In this document: one piece after another, positions 1-8,346 of the stretch
How positions within the stretch are numbered: position 1 is the first letter of the stretch
Layout of the letters: each line of letters begins with the position of its first letter
NCBI RefSeq assembly: GCF_016654005.1
Contig: NZ_JAEPWN010000006.1
Location: 1-64,000 of the forward strand
Direction of reading: 5' to 3'
DNA from: Brevundimonas nasdae
Lineage (GTDB): Bacteria > Pseudomonadota > Alphaproteobacteria > Caulobacterales > Caulobacteraceae
DNA length: 64,000 bases
The notes under the pieces: generated by a model
What the model saw: only the letters and a program-made list of their open reading frames with translations
Databases searched by the model: none
Told to the model about the DNA's origin: nothing
Translations under genes and position numbers: made by a program

Positions 1-95
1 TCTGCTCTTCCGTGAATCTCGCTCGTTTCATTCCGTCCGTCCTTTCAAGGGCCGGACTCTAGCTCCGCGTGGAGGAAATTCTCAGGGGCACGTCA
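1..95 (-). mobile_element. End of an IS3-family (IS407-group-like) insertion sequence
   Basis: On the minus strand an ATG at 31 opens MKRARFTEEQ, the characteristic start of the OrfA transposase of IS407-group IS3 elements; it runs off the left edge of the window. Upstream of that ATG, the minus strand begins at 95 with TGACGTGCCCCTGAGAATTT, which has the 5'-TG start expected of an IS3 terminal inverted repeat. Only this one end is present, so the other end, the target duplication and the orfAB frameshift site cannot be seen. The adjacent PepSY gene begins abruptly right after base 95, which fixes the junction. Family assignment is from remembered motif similarity, not from a search. Confidence 0.75.
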
Positions 96-941
96 GCGGG
101 CGTCTTCCTGACCGTGACGGGCCTCTATGTCGGGATTTCCCGGTTCGGGCGGCGCAAGAACGGACGGTGGTCGCCGTTCCGGGGGCTTTGGTACTGGCAC
201 CACATCATCGGTCTGGTCTTCGGACTGTTCACCCTGACCTGGGTGCTGAGCGGCCTGCTGACCATGAACCCGTGGGGCCTGCTGGACGGAACGCCCAACA
301 ATCTGCGCCGGTCGCTGACGGGAACCCACACCTGGGCCGAGGCCAAGGGACTGATCGCCCGGGTCGGTCATGCCTCGGCGCCGGGGCGCGGCGTGGCGCA
401 GCTTCGCTCTTCGACCTTTGGCGGCGAACTGTCAGGCGTGACCGTCGGGCCGCAGGGCGTGGTGCAACGCTGGACGGTCGCAGGTCCGGTTCAGCCGTTG
501 GAGGCCGCCGCTGTCCGCGCCGTCATAGAAAACAAAGCGTCCGCGCCCATCGCCCAGTTCGACCTGCTGACCAAGGCGGACGCCTATTATTACGGCTTCA
601 AGACCCCGGTCGCCTGGCCGGTCTATCGCGCCATCCTGCAGGATGATCAGGCTACGCGCTTGTACATCGACCCCAAGACCGCCGAGGTGGTTCGCATCGC
701 CGACGCCTCGTCGCGCGCCTCGCGCTGGTGGCGGAACGGCCTGCACAGTCTGGACGTGGTGCGCGCCCGCCCGCTGTGGGACGGTCTGGCGATCCTGCTG
801 CTGGCGGGGGTGACCCTGGTGTGCGGCACCGGCGCCTGGATGAGCATCCGACGCACGAAGCGCGACCTGACCGCGCTGCGCTGGGGGCTGGCTGATCTCA
901 GCAGCCGCCTCGTCGGACGTGTGCGGCGGGAAAGGCGGTGA
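96..941 (+). pseudogene. PepSY-type membrane protein, 5' end removed by IS insertion
   Basis: The reading frame has a PepSY-associated membrane protein pattern: a periplasmic-to-TM transition with WYWHH followed by a hydrophobic helix (about 40-62), a soluble middle part, and a final helix near 235-255 followed by a basic cytoplasmic tail. Family members are usually 400-500 residues with an additional N-terminal helix and PepSY repeat; here only about 282 family-like residues remain. A GTG at 69 gives an open frame, but its first nine codons lie inside the IS terminal repeat, so that start is an accident of the insertion. The 3' end overlaps the convergent LysR gene by 44 bp. Such proteins often sit beside siderophore receptors as ferric-reductase-like partners; that role is inferred and the copy is probably dead. 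Confidence 0.75.
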
Positions 942-1959
942 CGTTGCTGGGCGCAGGCGTGGGATGGAGCGGAACGACAGGCTCATGCGCTTGCACATCG
1001 CTCCACCACGGCGCGGGCCGGTCGGGCAGGGGGCGGCCGTCCCGCAGCAGGCGGCTGATGTCCTGCAGCGAATAGCGGGGCGCCAGCAGCCGCAGCAGAT
1101 CCAGCGTGTAGCGCCGCGCCACCGTATCGCGCCGCAGCACCGCCCAGGCGGTGCAGGTCGGCAAAAGGTCGCCGATGTCGATGGCAACAAGGTCGGCGCC
1201 GTCGCTGGCCGAAACCGCCATTTCGGCGATCAGGCCGACGCCTAGACCCGAGCGGACATAGGACTTGATCAGTTCCGGGTCCTGGGCCGTGCCGAAGAAA
1301 CGCGGGGTCAGGCCGGACAGGGTGAAGGCGCGTGACACGCTGGATCCCGCTCGCGCCATCGACGGATAGGACACCAGCGGATGCTCGGCGATATCGGCCA
1401 GGGTGATGGCCCGTCCCAGCCGCGTCAGCGGATGCCCCGCCGGAACCAACAGGCTGCGTCGCCAGCGATACAACGGGATGGCGGGCGATCCGACGCTCTC
1501 ATGTTCGCTGGCGCTGACCACGGACAGATCGACGGACTCGGATTCCGAGGTCGCCGCCGCCGGGTTTTCGCTGAAATAGGACTGGCGGATGCCCAGCGCC
1601 GGATACTGGGCCTTCAGCACGCCCAGCACGCGCGGCAGGAACAGGCGCGCCTGGGTCTGGGTGGCGATGATGTGCAGTTCGCCGTCGCTCTGTTGTTGGA
1701 AATCCGCCGCCAGGGACCGGATGTTGTCGGTCTCGACCAGAACGCTGCGGGCGCGGTCGATCACCTCGACCCCGGCGGGCGTGGTCCGCTCCAGGCTCTT
1801 GCCCTTGCGTACAAAGACCTGAAAGCCCAGCTCGTCCTCCAGCAGTTTCAGCTGTTTGGATATGCCTGGCTGGGTCGCGTTCAAACGCGCCGCCGCCGCC
1901 GTGATGTTGAGGTTCGCATCAACCACTGCGATCAGATAGCGAAGCTGGACCAGCGTCAT
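898..1959 (-). CDS. LysR-family regulator, CysB-like
   Basis: A full-length 353-residue LysR-type regulator. Residues 1-60 form the winged helix-turn-helix (MTLVQLRYLIAVVDANLNIT, then the recognition helix with TQPGISKQLKLLE), joined by a linker helix to a periplasmic-binding-protein-like effector domain (about 90-310). The N-terminus and the effector domain resemble CysB/Cbl, which sense O-acetylserine-type signals in sulfur metabolism; the ligand here is unproven. It ends inside the convergent PepSY remnant. No cysteine or sulfonate genes are adjacent in the window, so its targets are probably elsewhere. It starts with ATG at 1959. Confidence 0.85.
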   Translation of the reverse strand: MTLVQLRYLIAVVDANLNITAAAARLNATQPGISKQLKLLEDELGFQVFVRKGKSLERTTPAGVEVIDRARSVLVETDNIRSLAADFQQQSDGELHIIATQTQARLFLPRVLGVLKAQYPALGIRQSYFSENPAAATSESESVDLSVVSASEHESVGSPAIPLYRWRRSLLVPAGHPLTRLGRAITLADIAEHPLVSYPSMARAGSSVSRAFTLSGLTPRFFGTAQDPELIKSYVRSGLGVGLIAEMAVSASDGADLVAIDIGDLLPTCTAWAVLRRDTVARRYTLDLLRLLAPRYSLQDISRLLRDGRPLPDRPAPWWSDVQAHEPVVPLHPTPAPSNVTAFPAAHVRRGGC

Positions 1960-2216
1960 CGCGCCAGCCCTGATCGCGATTGATCCTGAAATCCGTTGAT
2001 GCGCACTGTGTCTGTTCCCCTTCCGGACCGGGAAAGGGGAGACCCAGGGCCAGGCTGGCGCCGCCCTGTCTTCTCCTCATCCCCCGTGCCTTTGTGGAAC
2101 GGGGAAAATCTACCGGAAAGCTAGGAATTGTTACGGTTGCAACAGCAATTCTAACGTTACATTTCCGGTTGCAGCATTCTGCAACCTGGATGTTCGCTTC
2201 GTCGAGGCGGTTGGAC
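1960..2216. other. Intergenic region upstream of the LysR gene with palindromes
   Basis: About 257 bp without a convincing gene, between the LysR start and the metallophosphoesterase stop (both on the minus strand). It holds inverted repeats: GAATTG/CAATTC around 2125-2150, and GGTTGCA/TGCAACC at about 2168-2187. Near 2027-2043 a CCCCTTCC/GGAAAGGGG hairpin could end transcription arriving from the phosphoesterase gene. Such symmetry is compatible with LysR autoregulation, but no exact T-N11-A box was fixed. Confidence 0.35.
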
Positions 2217-3386
2217 TTATCGCCGGACCACAAGCTGGGGCGGGAAATCCAGTTCGAAGTCGGAATAATGGGCGGGGACGCCGAAGGTGGCTTCCCCGTC
2301 TTGGCCTGCGTAGCGGTCCAGAAGCGGGGAATAGGTGTGGAAATGCATCTTCCGGCGGGCCGTGTCGAAGGTGATGAAACGCAGCCAGCCGCCGCCGCCA
2401 TTGGCTGATCCGGCCTGACCGTCGGGGCCGACGGTGTTGGCCTGATAGTCCTGCAGCACCTGATAGACGGGATGACCGGCGTCGTTCGTGTCGATCCGCA
2501 GGTTTTCACCCAGCGACACGCCGTCGACGGCGGGCAGATAGGCGTGGCCGCTCAACACCATGAAGATCATCGGGTTCTTGCGGATGAACCGGTCCCAGAC
2601 CTGATCGGGCGACAGGTGGTCGGTTCCGGCGAACAGGTTGGCGGTGCTGTCGCCACGTTTGGTCTCGCCAGTCTTGCTGGGCGCCAGCCATTCATGGGTC
2701 GTGACGATGACGGGCAGGCCGGGATGGGCGTCCAGCACGGTCTGCGCCCAGTTCAGGGCCGACACCGGCGGGTCCATCTCCAGCGATAGGTGCAGGAAGG
2801 TTTTCCCGTCGCCCTGGAAGGTCTGGAACGAATTCAGCCCGTTCGACGATGCGCCGCCGTACCAGGCCTTGCCCGCGAAATGGCCCGAGGCGGGGCCGAA
2901 ATACAGGTTCCATGCCCGACCGCCCGACAGGGGACGCGAGGCGCCCGGCCCGCCGTCCTCGCTCCACCAGGAATAGTTGTCATAGTCGTGGTTGCCGGGA
3001 ACTATGCCGAAGGGCACGCCCGATCGACCCAGGATCGAAACAGCGCGGTTGGCTATGTCCCATTCGCCGCGCGTGTCCATGACTGTGTGCGGACCGGGGG
3101 CGCCGTCCTTTGGCGCGATGCGGAACTGGCCGTCGCCGTGCTGGATCAGGTCGCCGACGAAGCTGACGAAGACGATATTCTTCTGGTCCTTTTGATCGGC
3201 CAGATACTGCATCTGCTGGATGAAGGTCGCCTCGCCGCGCGGCTGGGACAGGGTGATGTCGGAATAGTTCTGGGTGTCGGGGACGACGGCGATGGTGAAG
3301 TCCTGGGCGTCGGCGTTGGCGATGCCGACCGACAGGGCGACGGCGGCGGTCGCGGCGGCGATCTGAAGCCAGCGGAGCATTTTCAT
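2217..3386 (-). CDS. Secreted calcineurin-like metallophosphoesterase
   Basis: A 389-residue protein with an N-terminal signal peptide (about 1-28, ending ANADA-QD). The calcineurin-like phosphoesterase motifs follow in order: VVPDTQNY, VGDLIQHGD, GNHDYDN, TTHEW and SGHAYLP, which supply the Asp/His/Asn ligands for a dinuclear metal centre. The substrate is not defined by sequence; periplasmic phosphomonoester or phosphodiester hydrolysis is likely. It lies 85 bp downstream of a TonB-dependent receptor on the same strand, with a strong hairpin between them. That fits a unit that takes up, and strips phosphate from, a phosphorylated compound. Confidence 0.85.
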   Translation of the reverse strand: MKMLRWLQIAAATAAVALSVGIANADAQDFTIAVVPDTQNYSDITLSQPRGEATFIQQMQYLADQKDQKNIVFVSFVGDLIQHGDGQFRIAPKDGAPGPHTVMDTRGEWDIANRAVSILGRSGVPFGIVPGNHDYDNYSWWSEDGGPGASRPLSGGRAWNLYFGPASGHFAGKAWYGGASSNGLNSFQTFQGDGKTFLHLSLEMDPPVSALNWAQTVLDAHPGLPVIVTTHEWLAPSKTGETKRGDSTANLFAGTDHLSPDQVWDRFIRKNPMIFMVLSGHAYLPAVDGVSLGENLRIDTNDAGHPVYQVLQDYQANTVGPDGQAGSANGGGGWLRFITFDTARRKMHFHTYSPLLDRYAGQDGEATFGVPAHYSDFELDFPPQLVVRR

Positions 3387-3414
3387 CAGTCCGTCTCCCG
3401 TGTGGAATTGAAAC

Positions 3415-3450
3415 CGCCTCCCTCCCGCCGTGGCGGGCGGGAAGGAGGCG
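3415..3450 (-). terminator. Strong hairpin between TonB receptor and phosphoesterase genes
   Basis: CGCCTCC (3415-3421) pairs with GGAGGCG (3444-3450), and inside this CCCGCC pairs with GGCGGG around a short loop. There is no clean run of T after it on the minus strand, so it may be a leaky terminator, attenuator or mRNA-stabilising stem lowering phosphoesterase expression relative to the receptor rather than a full stop. Confidence 0.6.
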
Positions 3451-3471
3451 TAACAGAGGGATTAGCCCGAC

Positions 3472-5844
3472 CTAGAAGTCAAAGCTGATCGTGGCGAAGA
3501 CCTGACGCGGGGCCGAGGCGTGGAAGACCACGATGCTGCCCGCCGCATCATCCGGCGCGAACACGCTGCTGTCGAAGTTGGACGCATAGCGTTTGCCGGT
3601 CAGATTGGTGACATTGACCGCCAGCTTGGCGCCGTTCACCCCGACGTTGCCCAGATCATAGCTGAGGCCCAGGTCGAAGGTGGTGTAGCCCCCGAAGCTC
3701 TGGTCGTTGGTGTAGGTGTAGTACCGGCGGCCAGTGTACTTGCCCATCAACGAGGCCGAGAAGCCGCCGCGCTGCAGGGTCAGGACGCTGGCGAACATCT
3801 CCTTGGGCGTGTCGACCTGCTGCTTGCCCTCGGTTTCCTTGACCACGCAGGTGGCGGTGCACCAGTTCAGGTTATCGTCATAGGTGGTCTTGTTCAGCGA
3901 GGCCGAGTTGTACCAGGTCGCCCACGGAACCGGCTTCCACAGCACGCCCAGTTCGACGCCCGTGCTGGTGACCCCGCCCGCATTATGGAAGGAGTTGCCG
4001 CAGCCGGGGTTCTGCTGCTGGTTGGTCGGGCAGGGGTTATACTGCAGCAGGCGGTCGTTGAAGCTGACGTGATAGGCCGACAGGGCGATCTGCAGCGGGC
4101 CGCTGATGTAGCGATAGCCGCCGTCGAAGCTGTTGGAGGTTTCCGGCTTCAGGGTGTGGCCCTGGGCGTCCCAGACGGCCTGTGACACGGATTGCGGACC
4201 AAGCTTGAAGCCGCCCTGATACATGGCCATGTTTTCGGCATAGCTGGCGAACAGTTCATGCTCGGGCGTGATCTGCCAGTGGACGCCGATCTCGGGCAGG
4301 AAGTCGTCCTTGGCCGTCAGAGTTCCCGAGGCGAACTGGCTGGAGGCGGGCGGGGCGTTGACCGCGATGCCGCGCTGGGCCTCGGCGACGGACTTGGAAT
4401 AGGTGCTCTTGAAGCCGAAATCGATGGTCAGGGCGTCGTTCAGCAGTTTGACCTCGTCCTGCACGTAGAACTGGCGGGTCGTCCATGTGGTTTGCTGAAC
4501 CCACTGGGCGTTGTTCGGCTGGCCCTTAAGGAAGCGCGCCAAGCTGAACGGCTCGGTGACATTGGTCCAGATGTAGCGGGCGGCGCTGGAGGTGTTGTCC
4601 TCCAGCCAGAACCCGGCCTGTAGACGGTGGGCGCCGATGGCCCAGGTCGCGCTGCCCAGAACGCCCTCGCGGTCGATGGTGTAGCGGGTGTCGCGGATCT
4701 GGACCGGCAGATTGCCCGTCGGGTTGATGGACCAGCCGACGATCCAGTTGTTACCGGCGCCCTTGTCGGTGTGCTTGTAGACCTGACCGCGAACGCTGAG
4801 GCTGTCGGTGATCCGATAGTCGCCCGCGACGTAATAAAGCTCGTCGTTGCGCAGGATCTGGCCGTTGGTGAAGGTCACGTCGGAGTTCTTCTCCGGCGCG
4901 GTCGCGGGCACGCATTTGGCGGGTGCGGTCGGGCCGGTGACCGAGCAATAGGCGCGGTCGAGGAAGGCCTGCCAGTTGGGGGCGTAACCGGCCCAGTCCC
5001 AGCCCAGACGGCTCTGCATGTCCTTGGACAGATAGGCGTCATCGGCCTGATTGGTGCGCGAGATGTCGGCGAAGGCGGTGATCGCGCCGCGTTCGAATTC
5101 GTACCTGGCCTTGGCGTTCAGTTGCTTGCCGGTCGACTGGTTCCAGGCGTCCTGATTCACGAACAGGTCCTGTTCGCTGTACTGGCCAGACACATAGGCC
5201 GAGAAGCCGTGGTGCTCGCCGGTGTCCAGGCGCAGGAAGGTGCGCTTGGTGTCTTCGCTGCCGAAGGTCTGGCTGCCGCGCACGCCCCAGGTCTTGCGCG
5301 GGTCGCTGGAGCTATAGATCAGCGCGCCGCCCAGATTGCTGGTCGATGGGATGCTCAGGCCCGCGATGCCGGTGGCCAGATCGGCCCGGCCCAGGTTCTC
5401 TGAGATCAGGGCGCGGCTGATGGTCAGGCCGTTGTAGTTGTTATAGGCGCCGTCGCCCAGCGGCACGCCGTCCAGCGCATAGCCCAGGTGGGTGGTGTTG
5501 AAGCCGCGCACCTGCAGCGTCAGGGACTGTTCGTTCACGCCCAGGGCGTCGATCGACTGGGCGCTGACGCCCGGCAGGAAGTTCAGCGCCTTCTGGACGC
5601 TCGTGCCCGGCGGCAGGGTCTCGAGATTGGCGGGCAGCAGGGTCGAGACCGAGCGGGTCTGGCCCTTGCCGACCACGACGATGTCGCCGACCTCATAAGA
5701 AGGCTCGTTTGCGCCCTGTTCGTTTACGGCCGCGACGACCGCAGCGGTCGACAGGTCTGCGGCGGACGCCGTTCCGGCCAGCGCGGCCAAGGCCGTGCCC
5801 GCCAGCAGGCAGGCCAGGCGCGAATATCCAGTATGTGACAACAT
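3472..5844 (-). CDS. TonB-dependent outer-membrane receptor
   Basis: 790 residues: signal peptide (about 1-28, ending TASA-AD), a TonB-box-like segment near 50-58 (VGDIVVVGKG), a plug domain (about 65-180) with the usual LQVRGF and NLGGALIYSS elements, then a 22-strand-type beta barrel ending in a terminal aromatic (VFATISFDF), the outer-membrane insertion signal. It imports a substrate across the outer membrane using TonB/ExbB/ExbD energy. The substrate is not readable from sequence. The downstream secreted phosphoesterase and the Pho-box-like repeats upstream suggest a phosphate-containing ligand; that is inference. Confidence 0.9.
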   Translation of the reverse strand: MLSHTGYSRLACLLAGTALAALAGTASAADLSTAAVVAAVNEQGANEPSYEVGDIVVVGKGQTRSVSTLLPANLETLPPGTSVQKALNFLPGVSAQSIDALGVNEQSLTLQVRGFNTTHLGYALDGVPLGDGAYNNYNGLTISRALISENLGRADLATGIAGLSIPSTSNLGGALIYSSSDPRKTWGVRGSQTFGSEDTKRTFLRLDTGEHHGFSAYVSGQYSEQDLFVNQDAWNQSTGKQLNAKARYEFERGAITAFADISRTNQADDAYLSKDMQSRLGWDWAGYAPNWQAFLDRAYCSVTGPTAPAKCVPATAPEKNSDVTFTNGQILRNDELYYVAGDYRITDSLSVRGQVYKHTDKGAGNNWIVGWSINPTGNLPVQIRDTRYTIDREGVLGSATWAIGAHRLQAGFWLEDNTSSAARYIWTNVTEPFSLARFLKGQPNNAQWVQQTTWTTRQFYVQDEVKLLNDALTIDFGFKSTYSKSVAEAQRGIAVNAPPASSQFASGTLTAKDDFLPEIGVHWQITPEHELFASYAENMAMYQGGFKLGPQSVSQAVWDAQGHTLKPETSNSFDGGYRYISGPLQIALSAYHVSFNDRLLQYNPCPTNQQQNPGCGNSFHNAGGVTSTGVELGVLWKPVPWATWYNSASLNKTTYDDNLNWCTATCVVKETEGKQQVDTPKEMFASVLTLQRGGFSASLMGKYTGRRYYTYTNDQSFGGYTTFDLGLSYDLGNVGVNGAKLAVNVTNLTGKRYASNFDSSVFAPDDAAGSIVVFHASAPRQVFATISFDF

Positions 5845-5898
5845 GACGCGATTTCCCCTTCAGTCGGAGCGCGTCTAGGGGCGAGGTGAGACGCCTGA

Positions 5899-5927
5899 AC
5901 TACGGTTGCGTTACAGGCGTGTGACTT
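5899..5927 (-). promoter_or_regulatory. Pho-box-like repeat array upstream of TonB receptor
   Basis: Read on the coding (minus) strand: AAGTCAC, four bases, CTGTAAC, four bases, CCGTAGT. The 7+4 periodicity and the GTCA/TGTAA cores match the known PhoB box layout (two CTGTCAT-like half-sites 11 bp apart). The site lies 55-83 bp upstream of the receptor ATG, a sensible activator distance. A similar array precedes the second TonB receptor. Identification is by eye, without a scoring matrix. Confidence 0.45.
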
Positions 5928-6036
5928 CGACCGGCGGTGTCGTGTTCGGTCATCGGGCCGTTCCGTGATCCGCAGGCGGCGGTCCAGATTTCGGCGGTTG
6001 GACGAAATAGCAAAAATCGTGCGGGTTTACCGCTTG

Positions 6037-6054
6037 TGGTTTAGCGTTAAATCA
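6037..6054. promoter_or_regulatory. LacI-type operator upstream of the MFS gene
   Basis: TGGTTTAGCGTTAAATCA is an imperfect 18-bp palindrome centred on CG (6045/6046), with 6 of the 8 flanking pairs matching. A central CpG with symmetric arms is typical of LacI-family operators. It lies about 100 bp before the MFS gene, whose next gene encodes a LacI-family repressor, so local autoregulation is likely. Confidence 0.5.
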
Positions 6055-6150
6055 ATGACTGCGGCTTTTGACAGCTTCCCTCGCTGTTCACTTGCGGGCC
6101 GGTCACGCAGATCTCTGTGACACGTGACCGGCCTCTTTTTTGGATTTCTG

Positions 6151-7290
6151 ATGACGGTCATGGACGGAAAACAGGCGCGGCTGGCGACGAGACTGGCTTT
6201 TCTGGCTGCGGGCTTCGGCCTCGCCAGCTGGGCGCCTCTGGTGCCGTTCGCCAAGACGCGTCTGGCCATCGACGAAGGGGCGCTGGGTCTGCTGCTGCTG
6301 TGCCTGGGCGTCGGCTCTGTTCTGGCCATGGCCCTGACCGGCATCCTCAGCGCCAAGCACGGCAGCCGCCCCATCATCATCGTCAGCGGACTGATCATGG
6401 CGGCGGCCATGCCCTTTCTGGCCTTTGCCCTGTCTCCGATCACCCTGGGTGTGGCCCTGTTCGTCTTTGGCGCGGGCCTGGGGTCGCTGGACGTGGCGAT
6501 GAATATTCACGCGGTGGAGGTCGAGAAGGCGTCGCCGCGACCGTTGATGTCCGGCTTCCACGCCCTGTTCAGCATCGGCGGGTTCGGTGGCGCCGCCAGC
6601 GTGACGGCCATGTTGTCGCTGGGTCTGGCGCCGGTGGTCTGTGCGGTGGTCAGCGCGGTTGTGGTCGGCATGGCGATCCTGCTGGCCTGGCCCCGCCTGA
6701 TCGCGACCCAGGCCGATGAGGGCGGGCCCCTGTTCGCCTTCCCGCGCGGCATAGTTCTGGTGCTGGCCCTTCTGGCCGCCGTCACCTTCCTGACCGAAGG
6801 CGCGATTCTGGACTGGAGCGCCCTGCTGCTGACAGATGCGGGACTGGTTCCGCTGTCGCAGGGCGGCGTCGGCTATATTGTCTTCTCGCTGGCCATGACG
6901 ACCGGGCGACTGGTCGGCGACGGCGTGACGGCGCGCATCGGGGATTTCCGCACCCTGTTCTGGGGCGGCCTGGCGGCCCTGGCCGGTTTCGCCGTGCTGC
7001 TGCTGGTGAAGGAGCCTGTCATCGCCATCGCCGGCTTCGTCCTGATCGGCCTGGGCGCATCCAACATCGTGCCGGTGCTGTTCCGTCTGGCGGGCGCGCA
7101 GAAGGCGATGCCGTCGGGCCTGGCCGTCGCGGCCATCACCACCACCGGTTATGCGGGTATTCTGATGGGACCGGCAGGCGTCGGCGCCGTGGCCAAGCTG
7201 GTCGGCCTGCCTGCCGCCTTCTGGGGACTTGCCGGCCTGATGGTCCTGGTGCCAGTTCTGGCCCGCACGATCACGGCCAACAGAGGCTAG
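6151..7290 (+). CDS. Major facilitator superfamily transporter
   Basis: About 379 residues made of twelve hydrophobic helices in two six-helix halves, with the MFS loop 2-3 signature-like segment after helix 2 (SAKHGSRPII). It resembles the YbjJ-type MFS group. It would move a small solute, perhaps a sugar or polyol, across the inner membrane by proton coupling. In-frame starts exist at 6124 (GTG), 6151 (ATG) and 6160 (ATG); none has a clear ribosome site, and 6151 is chosen because it leaves a short cytoplasmic N-terminus. A LacI repressor gene starts 18 bp after the stop and a phosphatase gene follows, so the three probably form one operon. Confidence 0.85.
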   Translation: MTVMDGKQARLATRLAFLAAGFGLASWAPLVPFAKTRLAIDEGALGLLLLCLGVGSVLAMALTGILSAKHGSRPIIIVSGLIMAAAMPFLAFALSPITLGVALFVFGAGLGSLDVAMNIHAVEVEKASPRPLMSGFHALFSIGGFGGAASVTAMLSLGLAPVVCAVVSAVVVGMAILLAWPRLIATQADEGGPLFAFPRGIVLVLALLAAVTFLTEGAILDWSALLLTDAGLVPLSQGGVGYIVFSLAMTTGRLVGDGVTARIGDFRTLFWGGLAALAGFAVLLLVKEPVIAIAGFVLIGLGASNIVPVLFRLAGAQKAMPSGLAVAAITTTGYAGILMGPAGVGAVAKLVGLPAAFWGLAGLMVLVPVLARTITANRG

Positions 7291-7308
7291 GCCCATGGAT
7301 GTCGGCGC

Positions 7309-8346
7309 ATGACCCGGACACGGCGAGCCCAGGTGACGCTGGCGGACGTGGCGCGCGTGTCGCGGGTCTCGATCATGACCGTGTCCAACGTCCTGAACGG
7401 CGGCGGACGGGCCAGCGACGACACGCGGATGCGGGTCCGAGAGGCCGCCGCCTTGCTGGGCTATGTGCCCAATCTGTCGGCCAGTCGTCTGGCGGGGGCT
7501 GGTCTGTCGCGTGTCGGGGTCATCTATAATTCGGGCGAAAGCGCCTTTCAGACCACGCTGACGGCCGCCATCGCCACCGAGGCCGCGTCGCGCGGCCTGC
7601 AGCTTCTGTTTCGTCCGCTCCTGACCCGCAAGCCCGAGAGGGTGCGCGATCTGGCGCAGGAACTGGTGTCGAGCGGGGCCGAGGCGATCATTCTGGTGCC
7701 GCCCTATGCCGAGATGCTGGACGTCGGGGCGATGACGGAACTGGGCGTGCCGCTGGCCGGTCTGGTCACCGCCAGTCCGATCGAGGGCATGGCGACGGCG
7801 CGGATCGATAATGTGGGCGCGGCGCAGGCCGTGACGACCCTGTTGCTGGATCAGGGGCATGAAAGGATCGGCGTCGTCGTCGGCCCGTTGAACCATTCCG
7901 ACAGCATCGCGCGCCGGGACGGGCATCGCGCCGCCCTGATCGCACGCGGCCTGACGCCGCCGGATGAACTGGAGGCGCAGGGCGACTTCGGCTTCGCATC
8001 CGGCATCGCCTGCGCCGATCAACTGCTGGACCTCGAACATCCGCCGACCGCCATCGTCGCGGCGAATGACGAAATGGCGGCGGGTGTCCTGTGGGCCGCC
8101 AACCGGCGCGGCCTGAGGCTGCCCGATGATCTGGCCGTCTGCGGCTTTGACGATACGCTTCTGGCCACCCGCGTCTGGCCGACCTTGACCACCATAAGAC
8201 AGCCCCTGGCCGAAATGGCCGGGCAGGCGATGGAGGCGCTGAAGACCGCTTTCCGCAATCGCGACGAAGCCCCCGCCGCGACCGACGCCGTCCTGCCCTT
8301 CACCCTGATCGAGCGGGGCTCCACCAAGCCAAAGGTTCAACCATGA
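7309..8346 (+). CDS. LacI-family transcriptional regulator
   Basis: 345 residues. The helix-turn-helix is at about 8-32 (VTLADVARVSRVSIMTVSNV) with the LacI hinge region to about 62, then a periplasmic-binding-protein-like effector domain. The C-terminal part keeps the family's GFDDT and TLTTIRQP elements near 275-295. It likely represses the MFS operon through the CG-centred palindrome at 6037-6054 and is released by a sugar-type ligand not identifiable here. Its stop overlaps the next start by ATGA, so the downstream phosphatase is translationally coupled. Confidence 0.9.
   Translation: MTRTRRAQVTLADVARVSRVSIMTVSNVLNGGGRASDDTRMRVREAAALLGYVPNLSASRLAGAGLSRVGVIYNSGESAFQTTLTAAIATEAASRGLQLLFRPLLTRKPERVRDLAQELVSSGAEAIILVPPYAEMLDVGAMTELGVPLAGLVTASPIEGMATARIDNVGAAQAVTTLLLDQGHERIGVVVGPLNHSDSIARRDGHRAALIARGLTPPDELEAQGDFGFASGIACADQLLDLEHPPTAIVAANDEMAAGVLWAANRRGLRLPDDLAVCGFDDTLLATRVWPTLTTIRQPLAEMAGQAMEALKTAFRNRDEAPAATDAVLPFTLIERGSTKPKVQP

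Noticed and set aside
6103-8340. A 745-codon open frame on the minus strand opposite the MFS and LacI genes
   Set aside because: It is antisense to two well-recognised proteins; its translation is rich in Gly, Arg, Gln and His without any domain. It is the usual shadow of GC-rich third-position bias.
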